DNA from: Stutzerimonas stutzeri
GTDB taxonomy: Bacteria; Pseudomonadota; Gammaproteobacteria; Pseudomonadales; Pseudomonadaceae
Assembly (NCBI RefSeq): GCF_038561965.1
Contig: NZ_CP139348.1
Location: 2,542,001-2,606,000 of the forward strand
Reading direction: 5' to 3'
DNA: 64,000 nt
Shown here: positions 35,841-47,089 of the stretch, in pieces
Layout: every line of letters starts with the position of its first letter
Position numbering within the stretch: position 1 is the stretch's first letter
Program-made: the position numbers and the translations under genes
Notes under the pieces: model-generated
The model's input: the letters and a program-made list of their open reading frames with translations, nothing else
The model's database searches: none
Told to the model about the DNA's origin: nothing

Positions 35841-38800
35841 CGGTCCCGCCCGGACGCCTCGCCGCCCCCGTGGCCTGCGCATCAAACGATAGGCGGCCGG
35901 GATCACGAACAGCGACAGCAACGGCGCGCTCAGCATGCCGCCGACCATTGGCGCGGCAATGCGGCTCATCACTTCGCTGCCGGTGCCAGCGCCTAGGAGG
36001 ATCGGCAGCAGCCCGGCGACGATCACCGCCACGGTCATTGCTTTCGGACGAACCCGTTGCACCGCGCCTTCTCGGATGGCGTCGCACAGCGCGGCTTCGT
36101 CATGCAGCCCGTCGCGCTGCCGATCAGCCCAGGCATTCTTCAAGTAGAGCAGCATGATCACACCGAACTCCGCAGCGACCCCTGCCAGCGCGATAAAGCC
36201 GACACCGGTCGCCACCGACAGGTTGTAGCCCATCAGATAGAGGAACCAGACGCCGCCAGTCAGCGCGAACGGCAGTGTCAGCATGATCAGCACGGCCTCA
36301 TCCAGACGACTGAAGGTCAGGTAGAGCAACACGAAGATGATCAGCAAGGTGGCCGGAACGACCAGCTTGAGCCGCTCGTTGGCGCGCTCGAGGAACTCGA
36401 ACTGCCCCGAGTAGCTCAGGCTCATGCCAGGTAGCAGGGTGATTTGGGCGCTGATCGCCACGCGCAGATCAGCAACGACCGAAGCGATGTCGCGGCCGCG
36501 CACATCGACGTACACCCAGCCGGCCAGCCGCGCGTTTTCGCTACGCAACATCGGCGGACCGTCACTGACGCGCACCCGCGCCACGCTGCCGAGGGTGATC
36601 TGGCTGCCCTGCGGTGTGAGGATCGGTAATTGCTCCAGCGCCTGGGGCGTATCCCGCCATTCGCGTGGATAGCGCACGCTGATCGGGTAGCGCGCCAGCC
36701 CCTCAACGGTTTCGCCGACGGTTTCACCACCGATGGCGCTAGACACGATCGACTGCACATCGGCGATATTCAGGCCATAGCGCGCGGCGTCCCGCCTGTC
36801 GATGTCGATATCGACATAGCGCCCGCCAACCAGACGCTCGGCCAGCGCCGAGCTGACACCCGGAACCTGCTTGGCGACGGCTTCCACCTGTTGGCTGATC
36901 CGGTCGATCTCCTCCAGGTTGGCGCCGGCGATCTTCACCCCGATTGGGCTTTTGATGCCGGTGGCGAGCATATCGATGCGGTTGCGGATCGGCGGAATCC
37001 AGATGTTGGTCAGGCCTGGCACCTGCACGGCCCTGTCCAACTCGTCGACCAGCTTTTCCGGGGTCATTCCAACGCGCCACTGCTCGCGCGGCTTGAAGCG
37101 AATGGTGGTCTCGAACATTTCCAGCGGCGCCGGATCGGTGGCCGACTCCGCGCGGCCGGCCTTGCCGAAGACCGTCTCGACTTCCGGGACCGTGCGGATC
37201 ATCCGATCGGTCTGCTGCAGCAACTGCGCGGCCTTCTGCGCCGACAGCCCCGGCAGCGCCGAAGGCATGTAGAGCAGATCGCCCTCGTCCATCGGTGGCA
37301 GAAACTCGCCGCCCAGCCGTGACATCGGCCACAGCGTGGTAGCCAGGATCAGCACGGCTACCACGATGGTTGCCTTCGGGTGATCCAGCACTGCATTCAG
37401 CGCAGGGCGATAAATTCGTACCAGCCCGCGGTTGAGCGGATTGCGCGCCTCGTCCGGCAGCTTGCCGCGAATCCAGTAGCCCATCAGCACCGGCACCAGG
37501 GTGACGGAAAGCCCAGCTGCGGCCGCCATGGCATAGGTCTTGGTAAAGGCCAGAGGCCCAAAGAGGCGGCCTTCCTGCGCTTCGAGGGTGAACACTGGAA
37601 TGAACGACAGCGTGATGATCAGCAGACAGAAGAACAGCGCTGGGCCGACCTCCTCCGCTGCGCTGGTCATGACTCGCCAGTGTTCTTCGCCTTCCAGCGC
37701 CCTGCCCGGATTGGCGTGACGCCAGGCTTCAGCCTTCTTGTGAGCGTTCTCGATCATCACCACCGCGGCATCGACCATCGCGCCGATGGCAATGGCAATA
37801 CCGCCGAGCGACATGATGTTGGCGTTGATGCCCTGGTAACGCATCACGACGAAGGCGATCAGTATCCCGATGGGCAGCGAGACGATGGCCACCAGCGAGG
37901 AGCGCAAGTGCCAGAGGAAGATGCCGCACACCAGGGCGACGACGATGAGCTCCTCCAGCAGCTTGAAGCTGAGATTCTCCACCGCACGGTCGATCAGCTG
38001 GCTACGGTCGTAGGTGGTAACGATTTCGACGCCCTTGGGCAGGCTGGTCTTCAGCTCCTCAAGCTTGCTATGTACGGCGGCGAGGGTTTCCCGCGCGTTC
38101 TTGCCGCTGCGCAGAATCACCACGCCGCCGACCGTTTCCCCTTCCCCATCGAGCTCAGCGATGCCCCGGCGCATTTCCGGACCGAGCTGAACATGCGCGA
38201 TGTCGCCCAGTGTCACCGGCACGCCGGCGCTGAGCTGCAACGGAATCTGACGAAAGTCATCGAGCGTCTGCAGATAGCCGGATGCGCGGACCATGTACTC
38301 GGTCTCGGCCAGTTCGAGCACCGCACCACCGGTTTCCTGGTTGGCCATGCCGATCGCTTCGATCACTTGGGCCTGGGTCACCGCAAGGCTGGCCATCTTC
38401 AGCGGATCGAGTACGACCTGATACTGCTTGACCATGCCGCCGATGGTCGCCACTTCGGCCACGTTGGGCAGCGTGATCAATTCGTACTTGAGGAACCAAT
38501 CCTGCAGGCTGCGCAGCTGCGCCAGGTCGTGCGTACCGCTGCGGTCGACCAGCGCGTACTGGTAGATCCAGCCAACGCCGGTAGCGTCCGGCCCGAGTGA
38601 TGGCTTGGCGCTGGCCGGCAGGCGACTCTGGACCTGGCTCAGATACTCCAGCACCCGCGAGCGCGCCCAGTAGAGGTCGGTGCCGTCCTCGAACAGCACA
38701 TAGACGAAGCTGTCGCCGAAGAACGAATAGCCTCGCACGGTCTTCGCGCCGGGCACCGAGAGCATCGTCGTGGTCAGTGGGTAGGTCACCTGATTCTCGA

Positions 38801-38981
38801 CGATCTGCGGTGCCTGTCCCGGATAGGGCGTGCGAATGATCACCTGCACATCGGACAGGTCCGGCAGCGCATCAATCGGCGTGGTGCGCACGGACCAGAT
38901 GCCTACGGCGGTCATCAACAACGTTGCCAGCAGCACGAGAAAGCGGTTCAGCACGGACCAACGAATCAGCGCGGCAATCAT
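35823..38981 (-). CDS. cusA: CusA/CzcA-family heavy-metal RND efflux pump
   Basis: A proton-driven pump of 1,052 residues. The N-terminus has [15 protein letters not shown], diagnostic for the heavy-metal RND group. The helix-4 proton path [15 protein letters not shown] matches monovalent-cation (Cu/Ag) pumps. It overlaps the adaptor stop by 4 bases (ATGA). The adaptor carries copper-type metal domains, which supports copper/silver over zinc/cobalt. The 3' end overlaps the convergent ZIP-like gene. Confidence 0.92.
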   Translation of the reverse strand: MIAALIRWSVLNRFLVLLATLLMTAVGIWSVRTTPIDALPDLSDVQVIIRTPYPGQAPQIVENQVTYPLTTTMLSVPGAKTVRGYSFFGDSFVYVLFEDGTDLYWARSRVLEYLSQVQSRLPASAKPSLGPDATGVGWIYQYALVDRSGTHDLAQLRSLQDWFLKYELITLPNVAEVATIGGMVKQYQVVLDPLKMASLAVTQAQVIEAIGMANQETGGAVLELAETEYMVRASGYLQTLDDFRQIPLQLSAGVPVTLGDIAHVQLGPEMRRGIAELDGEGETVGGVVILRSGKNARETLAAVHSKLEELKTSLPKGVEIVTTYDRSQLIDRAVENLSFKLLEELIVVALVCGIFLWHLRSSLVAIVSLPIGILIAFVVMRYQGINANIMSLGGIAIAIGAMVDAAVVMIENAHKKAEAWRHANPGRALEGEEHWRVMTSAAEEVGPALFFCLLIITLSFIPVFTLEAQEGRLFGPLAFTKTYAMAAAAGLSVTLVPVLMGYWIRGKLPDEARNPLNRGLVRIYRPALNAVLDHPKATIVVAVLILATTLWPMSRLGGEFLPPMDEGDLLYMPSALPGLSAQKAAQLLQQTDRMIRTVPEVETVFGKAGRAESATDPAPLEMFETTIRFKPREQWRVGMTPEKLVDELDRAVQVPGLTNIWIPPIRNRIDMLATGIKSPIGVKIAGANLEEIDRISQQVEAVAKQVPGVSSALAERLVGGRYVDIDIDRRDAARYGLNIADVQSIVSSAIGGETVGETVEGLARYPISVRYPREWRDTPQALEQLPILTPQGSQITLGSVARVRVSDGPPMLRSENARLAGWVYVDVRGRDIASVVADLRVAISAQITLLPGMSLSYSGQFEFLERANERLKLVVPATLLIIFVLLYLTFSRLDEAVLIMLTLPFALTGGVWFLYLMGYNLSVATGVGFIALAGVAAEFGVIMLLYLKNAWADRQRDGLHDEAALCDAIREGAVQRVRPKAMTVAVIVAGLLPILLGAGTGSEVMSRIAAPMVGGMLSAPLLSLFVIPAAYRLMRRPRGRRGVRAGPLHQQQ

Positions 38982-40465
38982 GGCTGCTTCTCCAGAGTCT
39001 GAACCCGCTCGACCAGCAAACCCTCGTCAGTTTCCCTCACGGCGAAACGGACCCGGTCTTCCACCTTGATGTTCTGCAGCAATGCCGCATCGACCACCGT
39101 GAACGTCATGGTCATGCCCGGCATGCCGAGCGTATGGAACGGCCCATGGGCGATCTTCATTCGAGTGTCGCTCAGCGCCAGGACGCGGCCTTCGGACTCG
39201 TGTAAGGCGGGCGTTGGCTGCGCCTGATGGTGTACGTGGCCCGTATCACTGGCGGCCGGTGGCGCGACGATTCCGCGCAGGCTGGCTTCCGAATCCAGCA
39301 GGAACTGCCCGGATGCGACCACCTGTTGCCCTTCGTCCAATCCGCTGAGGATGACGGTCTGGCTGCCATTCTCCCGCCCGGTCTGCACTTCGACCGGGCG
39401 ATAACGCCCGCCGGGCTCGGCCAGCATCACCAGGCTGCGTTGGCCCGTGCGGATTACGGCCTCGCTGGGAATCAGCAGAGCCAATGCCCCCTCTCCGCCG
39501 GCCAGGCTGGCCTGAGCCGTCAGCCCAGGGCGCAGCAGTCCGCCCGGATTGGGCAGCTGCACCCGCACACGCAGGGTGCGGCTTGCAGCATTGGCTTGCG
39601 GCAGCACCGCGGTGATCTCACCCTCGATGGGTTGTCCCGGTAGCGCCGGGAGCCGTGCGGTGGCGCGCTGGCCGACGCGGATGCCCTGGCTTTGCGCCTC
39701 CGGCACCGCGACTTCCAGCCAGACGCTGTCCAGCCCATTCATCCGCGCCAGCGAAGCACCGGCAGCAAGCGTCATGCCTTCACGAACATCCAGCTCCTGC
39801 AGTACGCCGGCGATCGGAGTGGAAATGGTGACGGACGCGTTGATTTTGCCACTGCGCTCGAGCTGGTTGATGGTCACCGCCGGCATTCCAACCAGCCGTA
39901 GCCGCTGCCGTGCGGCCGCCAGCAATGCCGGCTCGCCGATTCGCCGCAGGGCCAGATATTCCTCCTGGGCGGCCGTCCACTCGGGGATCAGCAGATCGGC
40001 GAGCGGTGCGCCTTTGGCTAGCAGATCACCGGGCGCATGCCGATACACGCGTTCAACGAAACCGCTGGCCCGCGCCTGAACGACAGCGACATCGCGCGCG
40101 TTGTATTCGAGCACACCGACCGCTTCTACCTGGTTCGTCATCTGCCCGCGACTGACGACAGCCAAGCGAACACCGAGATTTTGCGTGATGCCGGGATCGA
40201 TACTGATGGCGGCGACATCGCCGCCTTCGTTGGCGTAGCGCGGCACCAGATCCATGTCCATGAACGGTGACTTGCCCGGTTTTTCGAAACGCTGCTGCGG
40301 CACCATCGGGTCGTACCAATAGAGCACCTGGGCTTGGCTACCGACGACGGATGCGGCGTGTTCGGAGCCGTGATTAGCAGAGCTGGCAAGCCAGTAGCCG
40401 CCGCCCGCACCGATCACCGCGGTCAGCCCGGCCAGGGCGACGCTTGCGAAAGTAATCCGGCTCAT
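38978..40465 (-). CDS. cusB: CusB-type metal efflux adaptor fused to a CusF-like domain
   Basis: A membrane-fusion protein of 495 residues. After the signal anchor comes a heavy-metal-binding domain (Y-W-Y-D-P-M-V-P, then M-D-M-D-L-V-P-R-Y), typical of CusB. The lipoyl, hairpin and barrel domains follow. Residues ~429-495 form a CusF-like copper chaperone domain with the ligand motif G-M-P-G-M-T-M-T-F and an upstream histidine. In E. coli CusF is a separate protein; here it is fused. The ATG overlaps the cusC stop by 4 bases. Confidence 0.92.
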   Translation of the reverse strand: MSRITFASVALAGLTAVIGAGGGYWLASSANHGSEHAASVVGSQAQVLYWYDPMVPQQRFEKPGKSPFMDMDLVPRYANEGGDVAAISIDPGITQNLGVRLAVVSRGQMTNQVEAVGVLEYNARDVAVVQARASGFVERVYRHAPGDLLAKGAPLADLLIPEWTAAQEEYLALRRIGEPALLAAARQRLRLVGMPAVTINQLERSGKINASVTISTPIAGVLQELDVREGMTLAAGASLARMNGLDSVWLEVAVPEAQSQGIRVGQRATARLPALPGQPIEGEITAVLPQANAASRTLRVRVQLPNPGGLLRPGLTAQASLAGGEGALALLIPSEAVIRTGQRSLVMLAEPGGRYRPVEVQTGRENGSQTVILSGLDEGQQVVASGQFLLDSEASLRGIVAPPAASDTGHVHHQAQPTPALHESEGRVLALSDTRMKIAHGPFHTLGMPGMTMTFTVVDAALLQNIKVEDRVRFAVRETDEGLLVERVQTLEKQP

Positions 40466-41715
40466 TTGGCTTCTCCATAAGCGAGGTGCAGGCGCGCCGC
40501 AGCGATGGCTAGCAGACCTTGCAGGTCGATGTGTTTAAGACGGGTTTCGATCAGCTCGTTACGTGCTGCAAGCACCTCATCCAGATCGCTGCTCCCTGCG
40601 CGATAGCCGGCCATGGCCAGCTCCACCTTTTCCTCCCCCAGCGGCAGCAGCACCTCAGCGTTGCGCTCAAGCGCGCGCTGCAGCCGTTCCAGATCCGCCA
40701 GTTCGATGGCCAACTGCTCCACGACTTCGCGCGTCATGGCTTCGCGCTCGGCTTCCAGTTGCTCGAGCTCGGCGTAGCGCGCGGCGATCCGTGGGTTTTG
40801 CCGCGAGCGCTGGAAGACCGGCAGGTCGAAGCTGAACTGCAGGTTGACCATGTCGCCATACTCACGGCCGCGCTTGAGGTAGCTGACCTCCCAACTCCAG
40901 TCGATCTGCTTCTCGGCGACCGCTTCACGAATGCGGGCCTGCGCTTCCTGAGTCATCGGTGCATAGGCCGTCAATTGCGGGTGCGCGGCAACCCGCTGCG
41001 CCAGTTGCCCAGGGGCAATGGCCCAACGAGGCAGCTCGCCGGCCAGGGGTTGATTGCCATCGTTACCGACCCAGCGCACCAGTGCCGCGCGGGCCTGGCG
41101 GCGTTGCTGCTCCAGTTCATCCTGGCGCTCGGCCAGTAGCGCTGCTCGCTGCTTCGCCGTGACGCTGTCGGTCAGCTGCCCGCGCCCTCCGGCAATACGG
41201 GCCCGAATCGCTTCGGCGAGCAGGCGGTTCTCCTCGAACAACTGCTCGAACAGTCGGATTTTGCGCTCCACGGCATGGGTAGCTATCCATGCCTGGGCCG
41301 TCGCCAAATACACCTTGAGCGTTTCCACCTCGCGCGAGGCATTCGCGCGATCGACAGTCGCTCGTGCCACATCGGTGCGCGCCTTGCGCTTGTCGCGGCT
41401 TGGCACTTCTTGCATCAGGCCGACCATGCGCATGGTCATGCCATCGTCATCGAGACTCCAGCGCTCGGCGCCCTCGATGGGCAGGTTCTGCAGGCCCAGC
41501 AGCAGTTTCGGGTCGGGTAGCTCGCCAGCGGCGACGGCCTCGCTACGCGCGGCGTGCAGCCTGGACGCTTCGGCACGCAGCGAAGGCGCCTGCTGTTGTG
41601 CAAGGCTCAGGGCATCGTCGAGCGTCAGGCCGCTGGCTACACCAGGCAAGCCAAACGCAGCGGCAACCAGCACGCCAGCGAACGGCCGATACTTCCCTAT
41701 CAATCGGGAGATCAT
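40462..41715 (-). CDS. cusC: CusC/TolC-family outer-membrane channel
   Basis: The outer-membrane factor of the copper/silver efflux complex. The protein has 417 residues from ATG 41715 (GAGGAATC upstream). A signal peptide ends near G-V-A-S-G. Two outer-membrane-efflux repeats follow, and F-S-F-D-L-P-V-F-Q-R-S-R-Q-N-P marks the heavy-metal channel subfamily. No lipobox is seen, unlike the channel at 16423. It is first of three overlapping genes cusC-cusB-cusA. Confidence 0.88.
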   Translation of the reverse strand: MISRLIGKYRPFAGVLVAAAFGLPGVASGLTLDDALSLAQQQAPSLRAEASRLHAARSEAVAAGELPDPKLLLGLQNLPIEGAERWSLDDDGMTMRMVGLMQEVPSRDKRKARTDVARATVDRANASREVETLKVYLATAQAWIATHAVERKIRLFEQLFEENRLLAEAIRARIAGGRGQLTDSVTAKQRAALLAERQDELEQQRRQARAALVRWVGNDGNQPLAGELPRWAIAPGQLAQRVAAHPQLTAYAPMTQEAQARIREAVAEKQIDWSWEVSYLKRGREYGDMVNLQFSFDLPVFQRSRQNPRIAARYAELEQLEAEREAMTREVVEQLAIELADLERLQRALERNAEVLLPLGEEKVELAMAGYRAGSSDLDEVLAARNELIETRLKHIDLQGLLAIAAARLHLAYGEAK

Positions 41716-41806
41716 GGATTGGATTCCTCGGTTTCCTGCATGCCGCGACGGCATGCCTACAGCGTCTCAACGCATGTGCGTGGGACGATTCAGGTCAGCG
41801 ATGGAA

Positions 41807-42151
41807 TCAGTAACGCGGGGGGCGCCAGACGTCGGCGCCGGAGCGGGCGGGAAAGAACGCGGGGTAGTGAGCTACGAGTTGCGCCAGCGACGCGGTGAAA
41901 ATGGGCTGGGTGATGCCGGTCTGCACCAAACTTCCGGTCTTGCACTGGTGACCGCTTTTACACAGTGGGTTGCCAGCATGCGAGTGCGCATCCTCGTCCT
42001 GAGCGATAGGTTGGTGTGCGAGATGCGGGAAGACGTCCATATCGCCCTGCATCTGGCATGGCTCTGCGCTTAGCTCAAGCGCAGCCATACCGCTTGCGGG
42101 TAGCGCAAGGCTGATCAGCAGAACGAGTAATAGACGCACAGAGGCTTTCAT
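41807..42151 (-). CDS. Secreted His/Cys-containing hypothetical protein upstream of cusC
   Basis: A 114-residue protein with a signal peptide (L-L-L-V-L-L-I-S-L-A-L-P-A-S-G-M-A), then a short region rich in possible metal ligands: C-Q-M-Q-G-D-M-D, H-L-A-H-Q, D-A-H-S-H-A, and C-K-S-G-H-Q-C-K. It lies 91 bases before cusC on the same strand. Small Cys/His-rich proteins of this sort often precede copper operons, so a copper-binding periplasmic role is inferred. No named family is recognised. Confidence 0.7.
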   Translation of the reverse strand: MKASVRLLLVLLISLALPASGMAALELSAEPCQMQGDMDVFPHLAHQPIAQDEDAHSHAGNPLCKSGHQCKTGSLVQTGITQPIFTASLAQLVAHYPAFFPARSGADVWRPPRY

Positions 42152-42202
42152 GGCAACGAGTCTAGCCGGACTCGGGCCGTAAAATACTTGATCCAGATCG
42201 TG

Positions 42203-43903
42203 TCAGTCCGCATCCGGTCCTCCACCAGTCCCGTTGCCGGCGAGTAGATGGCTGAGCACCGAGCGCATCTTGCCGGGCTTGACCGGCTTGTTCAGCACCG
42301 GGACACCACAGCCGTGCAACAGCTGCCGGCACTCATCGCTGCGGTCGGCAGTGATCATCACCACCGGTAATGCCTCATTGAAGCGTTCGCGCACTGCAAG
42401 CACGACATCCCAACCGGTGAGGCCATGGTCCAAGTGGTAATCGGCGAGGATCGCATCCGGCGCAACCCCGCCCAACGCCGTCAATGCGCCCTGCTCATCT
42501 GAGGCTACCAGCACCGTGCAACCCCACTGCTCAAGCAGCGCGGCCATGCTCAGGAGAATGCTTTCCTCATTGTCGATCACCAACAGTCGACGTCCCGGCA
42601 GTGGGTCGCCTAACTGCGCGACGACTACCGGCGCGGCGAGGCCCTGGCTCGGCGCCATTTCCGCCAACGGCACGTCGATGCTGAACACCGAGCCACGTCC
42701 CAGATGGGAGCGCACCAGCACGCGGTAATCCAACATGTTGGCGATGCGGTCGACGATGGCCAGCCCCAGGCCGACCCCGCTGCGTTTTGCAGATCTGCCG
42801 ATTCCCAGTTGGTTGAATTCGAGGAAGATCGACTGCAGCTCCTCCTGTGGGATGCCCCGCCCGGTATCCCACACTTCGATGCGCAAGGCCCCGGCGCGCA
42901 TGCGGGCGCCAACCAGAACGCTGCCTCGATCGGTATAACGGCAAGCATTGCTGAGAAAGTTGCGCAGGATTCGCGTCAGCAGACGGAAATCGCTTTTGAT
43001 GGCAAAACGGGGGATGTAGTGCTTGAACTGCAGCCCCGCGGCGTCGGCCACGGACTGGAACTCGGATACCAGCGGCAGCAGGACGTCAGCCAGCGAGTAG
43101 ATGTCTATGTCCGGCTTGATGGCCGCCTGATCCAGCTTGGAAATATCGAGCAGATCGGTAAGCAAATCTTCGGCGCCCTCCAATGCCTGATGCGCTCGCT
43201 CGACCAGATGCCGTTCACTTTGAGGCAGCTGACGTTCGCGCAGGGTCGAAATCAACAGGCGCGCCGCGTTCAGCGGCTGCAGCAAGTCGTGGCTGGCCGC
43301 CGCGAGATACTTGTCCTTGCTCAGATTGGCAGCCTCCGCTGCATCACGAGCCTCACGCAGTTCGCAGGTTCGCTCGGTAACGCGATGCTCCAACTCTTCG
43401 TTGAGCTGCAACAGGCGCAACTGCGCCAGTTTGCGTTCAGTCACGTCGGCGACGAACCCCTCAACCAGCCCCTCTTCGTCTGGCTTGAGCAAGAGGTTCA
43501 TGACCACATAGATCGCACTGCCGTCCTTTCGACGCAGACGCGTCTCATAGCCGAACAGTCCGTGCTGCTGGCCAAGGGTATGGCGAATCTGGCGCAGTTC
43601 TTCCTCGCCGCCGATGAACAGATGATGGGACAGATCGGTCAGGGTCCACAGCGCGTCTTCAGGTGTCTCATAGCCAAGCATGCGCGCCAGCGCCGGATTG
43701 GCAGCGCGGATGCCTTCCTGCAGGCTGGCCTGAAAAATGCCGTGTACCGCGTGCTCGACCAACCATTTGTAGCGATTGCGCTCTGCCTCGAGTTCTTCGA
43801 GCCGTGCCACCAGTTCCGGATAGTGACTCTTGCGTGCCGAATGGCTGCCAAAGCCAAGCAGTTGCGTCAGCGCTTGATTCGGGTCGTCAGAGGGCTTCGG
43901 CAT
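42203..43903 (-). CDS. PAS-containing hybrid sensor histidine kinase/response regulator (NahK/ErcS'-like)
   Basis: A soluble hybrid kinase of 566 residues without membrane helices. A coiled coil is followed by a PAS domain (~45-155), a second coiled coil, the histidine-kinase core with H205 in A-A-A-S-H-D-L-L-Q-P-L-N, an ATP-binding domain (N-F-L-S-N-A, D-T-G-R-G-I-P, G-V-G-L-G-L-A-I), and a C-terminal receiver with its aspartate in L-A-D-Y-H-L-D. It resembles NahK/ErcS' of P. aeruginosa, part of the network controlling ethanol oxidation. The start overlaps the ercA stop by 17 bases. Confidence 0.88.
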   Translation of the reverse strand: MPKPSDDPNQALTQLLGFGSHSARKSHYPELVARLEELEAERNRYKWLVEHAVHGIFQASLQEGIRAANPALARMLGYETPEDALWTLTDLSHHLFIGGEEELRQIRHTLGQQHGLFGYETRLRRKDGSAIYVVMNLLLKPDEEGLVEGFVADVTERKLAQLRLLQLNEELEHRVTERTCELREARDAAEAANLSKDKYLAAASHDLLQPLNAARLLISTLRERQLPQSERHLVERAHQALEGAEDLLTDLLDISKLDQAAIKPDIDIYSLADVLLPLVSEFQSVADAAGLQFKHYIPRFAIKSDFRLLTRILRNFLSNACRYTDRGSVLVGARMRAGALRIEVWDTGRGIPQEELQSIFLEFNQLGIGRSAKRSGVGLGLAIVDRIANMLDYRVLVRSHLGRGSVFSIDVPLAEMAPSQGLAAPVVVAQLGDPLPGRRLLVIDNEESILLSMAALLEQWGCTVLVASDEQGALTALGGVAPDAILADYHLDHGLTGWDVVLAVRERFNEALPVVMITADRSDECRQLLHGCGVPVLNKPVKPGKMRSVLSHLLAGNGTGGGPDAD

Positions 43904-45050
43904 AAACGACCTCGACGTCCCGCTGCGTCGATGAGCGTGGGTTGGTCAGGATGCACGGGTCCTGCATCGCATGCTGCGAGAGGAACGGGATGTCGGAAAT
44001 GTTCACGCCGTGCAAGCCAAGGGTTTCCTTGAAGCCGATCTGCTGCTTGAGATCGATAAGGTGCTGCACCAGTCGTTCACGGACCTGCCTGTGGTTCAGC
44101 CCGCGCGAATCGATACCCAGCGTCTCGGCAACCTTGCGATAGCGATCAGGTGCGGCTTCATAGTTGAACGCAACCACGTGTTCAACCAGGACGGCGTTGC
44201 ATACGCCATGCGGCAGGTCGAGATAGCCGCCCAGGCTGTGGGACATCGCATGCACGGCTCCGAGAATCGCGTTGGAGAACGCCAGCCCGGCCTGCATGCT
44301 GCCGAGCATGATCTGTTCGCGTAGGACGATATCGGCGGGATTGGCGATCATTTGCGCCAGATTGCCGTTGATCAACCGCATTGCCTCCAGGGCGTGTGGG
44401 TCGGTCAGCGGTCCGTTACCGGTCGAAACGAACGCCTCGATGGCATGCACCAGCGCGTCGATACCCGTACAGGCCGAGAGGAACGGGTCCATGCTCAGCG
44501 TGGTTTCCGGATCGATCAGCGAGACATCCGGTACGGCCGCCTTGCTGACGATGGAGAACTTCATCCGCTCTTGCTGGTTGGAAATGATCACGAACTGCGA
44601 GACATCCGCCGAAGTACCCGCCGTGGTCGGGATCAGGATCAGCGGCGGACTGGGCACACGAAGGGTGTCGACGCCTTCGAACTCGTAAATATGACGACCA
44701 TGAGCTGCGACGATGCCGATACCCTTGGCGCAGTCCATCGGGCTGCCGCCACCGACGGCGACGATCACATTGCAGCCCTCGCTGCGGTAAAGCTCGGCGC
44801 CGAGCATCACCTCTTCGCAGCGTGGGTTGGGCGATACCCCGGTGAACAGGCAATGACTGATGTTCTGTCTTTCAAGACTTGCCTGTACGTCAGCCACCCA
44901 GCCGGCCTGCACTACGCCGGGGTCAGATACCAACAGCACCTTTCGCGCACCGAAATTCGCGGCGCAGTTGCCAACACTGTGGCGACAGCCGGCTCCAAAG
45001 ATTATTTCAGGGGACACGAATTTGCGCTGGATGCTGATGTTCGGGCTCAT
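43887..45050 (-). CDS. ercA: ErcA, iron-containing alcohol dehydrogenase-like protein
   Basis: An iron-dependent alcohol dehydrogenase homologue of 387 residues. In Pseudomonas ErcA acts in regulation of PQQ-dependent ethanol oxidation more than in bulk catalysis. The nucleotide motif G-G-G-S-P-M-D-C-A-K-G, the T-T-A-G-T-S-A-D segment and metal-binding H-A-M-S-H-S-L-G-G are all present. ATG 45050 begins M-S-P-N-I-S-I-Q-R-K-F. An upstream frame to 45185 runs through the intergenic hairpin and is rejected. It lies between pqqH and the hybrid kinase. Confidence 0.9.
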   Translation of the reverse strand: MSPNISIQRKFVSPEIIFGAGCRHSVGNCAANFGARKVLLVSDPGVVQAGWVADVQASLERQNISHCLFTGVSPNPRCEEVMLGAELYRSEGCNVIVAVGGGSPMDCAKGIGIVAAHGRHIYEFEGVDTLRVPSPPLILIPTTAGTSADVSQFVIISNQQERMKFSIVSKAAVPDVSLIDPETTLSMDPFLSACTGIDALVHAIEAFVSTGNGPLTDPHALEAMRLINGNLAQMIANPADIVLREQIMLGSMQAGLAFSNAILGAVHAMSHSLGGYLDLPHGVCNAVLVEHVVAFNYEAAPDRYRKVAETLGIDSRGLNHRQVRERLVQHLIDLKQQIGFKETLGLHGVNISDIPFLSQHAMQDPCILTNPRSSTQRDVEVVYAEAL

Positions 45051-45095
45051 GACTGCGGCCTTTTTTATTTTTTGTAACAACGGGCCAAGCCTACT

Positions 45096-45118
45096 GCATT
45101 GCTCCGGTAAAGCAATGC
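45096..45118. terminator. Hairpin between pqqH and ercA
   Basis: GCATTGCT (45096-45103) and AGCAATGC (45111-45118) form a perfect 8-base stem with a 7-base loop, 40 bases beyond the pqqH stop. On the minus strand no T run follows at once, so it is a weak terminator or a processing stem. Confidence 0.45.
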
Positions 45119-45157
45119 GTCTATTAGGCCGCGCCGTCGCCCGTCTGGCAGAAAGCC

Positions 45158-47089
45158 TTACAGCGAGCGCTGGTAGAAGCGCCATTCCCGTTCCAGCGCG
45201 TCCGCCAGATTGCGCGCCTGACGAAAGCCGTGGCGCTCTTCAGGATAGAGCTGATATTCCACCGTAACACCGCGAGCACGCAGGGCCGCCACCATCGACT
45301 CGGTCTGCTCGGGCAGCACGACCGCATCCTGTCCGCCCTGGAGGAAAATCACGGGGGCGGTTATCCGTTCGGCATTGTGCAGCGGCGCGCGCTCACGAAA
45401 ACGCTCCGGCACCTGCTGCGGATCGCCGATCAGCCAATCCAGGTAGTCACCTTCGAATTTGTGCGTTGCTCGGCGCAAGGCCAGCGGATCGCTGACGCCA
45501 TACAGACTGGCCCCGCCACGAAAGAGGTTGGTTGTGGCCAGTGCGCTGAGTGCGGTGTAGCCGCCGGCGCTGGAACCGCGGATGAACAGCCGCTGCGAAT
45601 CGACCTTGCCCTGCTGCCCTAGCGCCTGGGCGGCCTGACAGACGTCTTCTACATCGACGATGCCCCAGTGCTCATGCAAACGCTGCCGATAGGCGCGACC
45701 GAAGCCGCTGCTGCCGCGGTAATTGACGTCGACAACGGCGAAACCGCGCTGGGTCCAGAACTGGATACGCGGGTCGAACACCGGATAGCTCGCCGAAGTC
45801 GGGCCGCCGTGGGCGAACACCACCAGCGGCGGCAGCGTTTCGGACTCGCCCTGGCAACTCGCATTGCGCGGCGGATAGAAGAAGGCATATGCGATTTCCG
45901 TATTCCCCGTGGCAAATCGCATCGGTTCAGGACGTGACAGCTGGGTGGCCGCAAAGGGGATCGTGCCGCCTGCCAAAACCTGCACCGCGCCGCTAGTACG
46001 TTCGATGGCCAGTACAGCCGGCGTTCGCTCCGGCGAGCCGGCGATGCAGAACACGTGTGTGTCGTTCACGGCCAGCTGGCGACAACGAGTGAACTCCGCG
46101 GCCAGCTGGCGTTGGCTCGCGTCGACAGCGTGCTCGAACAGCCAACCATACCCGTCCACCATGTGCGTCAGCAGTAGGCCGCCGTCGCTCAGCGGCAGAT
46201 AGCTGGTGGTACCCAGTTGCCAGGGCGCCGGGGCGCAGTCGTAATCCGCCGCCGCTTGCGTAAGGCTGGAAGGCGTCACCAGCTGTTCAGCCACCTCGAT
46301 CCACGGCTGCCAGAAGCCCGAACGGTCGCTCAGGCAATGCAGGCGACCATCGGCGTCGAAGCGAGGCTGCTGCAAGGACTCGCCACCCTCCGCGCCGGCC
46401 AGGCATTGCCTGTTGCCCCAACACCCGTCTGGCAGGCGCTCGCCGACGCAAAGGCGTGTGGCAGTCCAAGGCTGCTCGGGCCGGTCCCATTCGATCCAGG
46501 CCAATCGCGTGCCGTCCGGGCTGAGCGTGGGCGTGGAATAGAAGTCAGCCCCTTCGAAAAGCTTGCGCCGCGTGCCATCGGCCAGCGCAAAGCTCACCAG
46601 CCGATGCACGACGCCATCGGACCCGTGGGATTCCTCCAGCGCGATGATCGCCTCAGCGTGCGGGTCGTGCTGCAGGTCGCCATATCGGCATTCTGGCTGT
46701 CCTGTCAGGGCAACAGGCTGCGGTAGTGCAGCCTCGGCCCTGTTGAGTACCTGCAGGTAGATCTGCTGATCCGTCTCGTTGACGAAGGCGAGACCTTGGG
46801 TGGTCAGGCAGAATGCACCGCCACCGTACTCGTAGACCCGGCTACGAACCGAGAAGCCGTCGGGGGTCAGGCTGTGGGCACGACCGTCCCGCCACAACCA
46901 CAGCGTGCAGCGTCCATGTGCAGGGTCATATTCGATCCAGCACAGTCCACCGTGCCCGGCACGCAGCTCGGCATAGTCCCGGCTGGCGCCCGCTGCCGCT
47001 TCGGCGCTCCACCCGCTGGGCCAGAAGCCGTAAGGCAGGCACTCAATTGCCGGGTTGGCATTGGTGAAATCGTTGTCGGGCCCCTTCAT
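45158..47089 (-). CDS. pqqH: PqqH-like prolyl-oligopeptidase-family peptidase
   Basis: An alpha/beta-hydrolase serine peptidase (S9) of 643 residues. The N-terminal beta-propeller region precedes the catalytic domain with the serine in R-G-S-S-A-G-G, aspartate in G-G-Q-D-A-V-V and histidine in E-R-H-G-F-R. It is encoded directly after pqqE with an ATGA overlap, as in P. aeruginosa (PA1990). A role in cleaving the PqqA peptide to free the cross-linked Glu-Tyr pair is suggested by this position. No signal peptide is seen. Confidence 0.9.
   Translation of the reverse strand: MKGPDNDFTNANPAIECLPYGFWPSGWSAEAAAGASRDYAELRAGHGGLCWIEYDPAHGRCTLWLWRDGRAHSLTPDGFSVRSRVYEYGGGAFCLTTQGLAFVNETDQQIYLQVLNRAEAALPQPVALTGQPECRYGDLQHDPHAEAIIALEESHGSDGVVHRLVSFALADGTRRKLFEGADFYSTPTLSPDGTRLAWIEWDRPEQPWTATRLCVGERLPDGCWGNRQCLAGAEGGESLQQPRFDADGRLHCLSDRSGFWQPWIEVAEQLVTPSSLTQAAADYDCAPAPWQLGTTSYLPLSDGGLLLTHMVDGYGWLFEHAVDASQRQLAAEFTRCRQLAVNDTHVFCIAGSPERTPAVLAIERTSGAVQVLAGGTIPFAATQLSRPEPMRFATGNTEIAYAFFYPPRNASCQGESETLPPLVVFAHGGPTSASYPVFDPRIQFWTQRGFAVVDVNYRGSSGFGRAYRQRLHEHWGIVDVEDVCQAAQALGQQGKVDSQRLFIRGSSAGGYTALSALATTNLFRGGASLYGVSDPLALRRATHKFEGDYLDWLIGDPQQVPERFRERAPLHNAERITAPVIFLQGGQDAVVLPEQTESMVAALRARGVTVEYQLYPEERHGFRQARNLADALEREWRFYQRSL

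Noticed and set aside
37380..38600. 406-residue open frame opposite cusA
   Set aside because: Shadow frame with the same biased composition; cusA is intact.
44352..45077. 241-residue frame opposite ercA
   Set aside because: Shadow of ercA; the antisense product matches nothing known.
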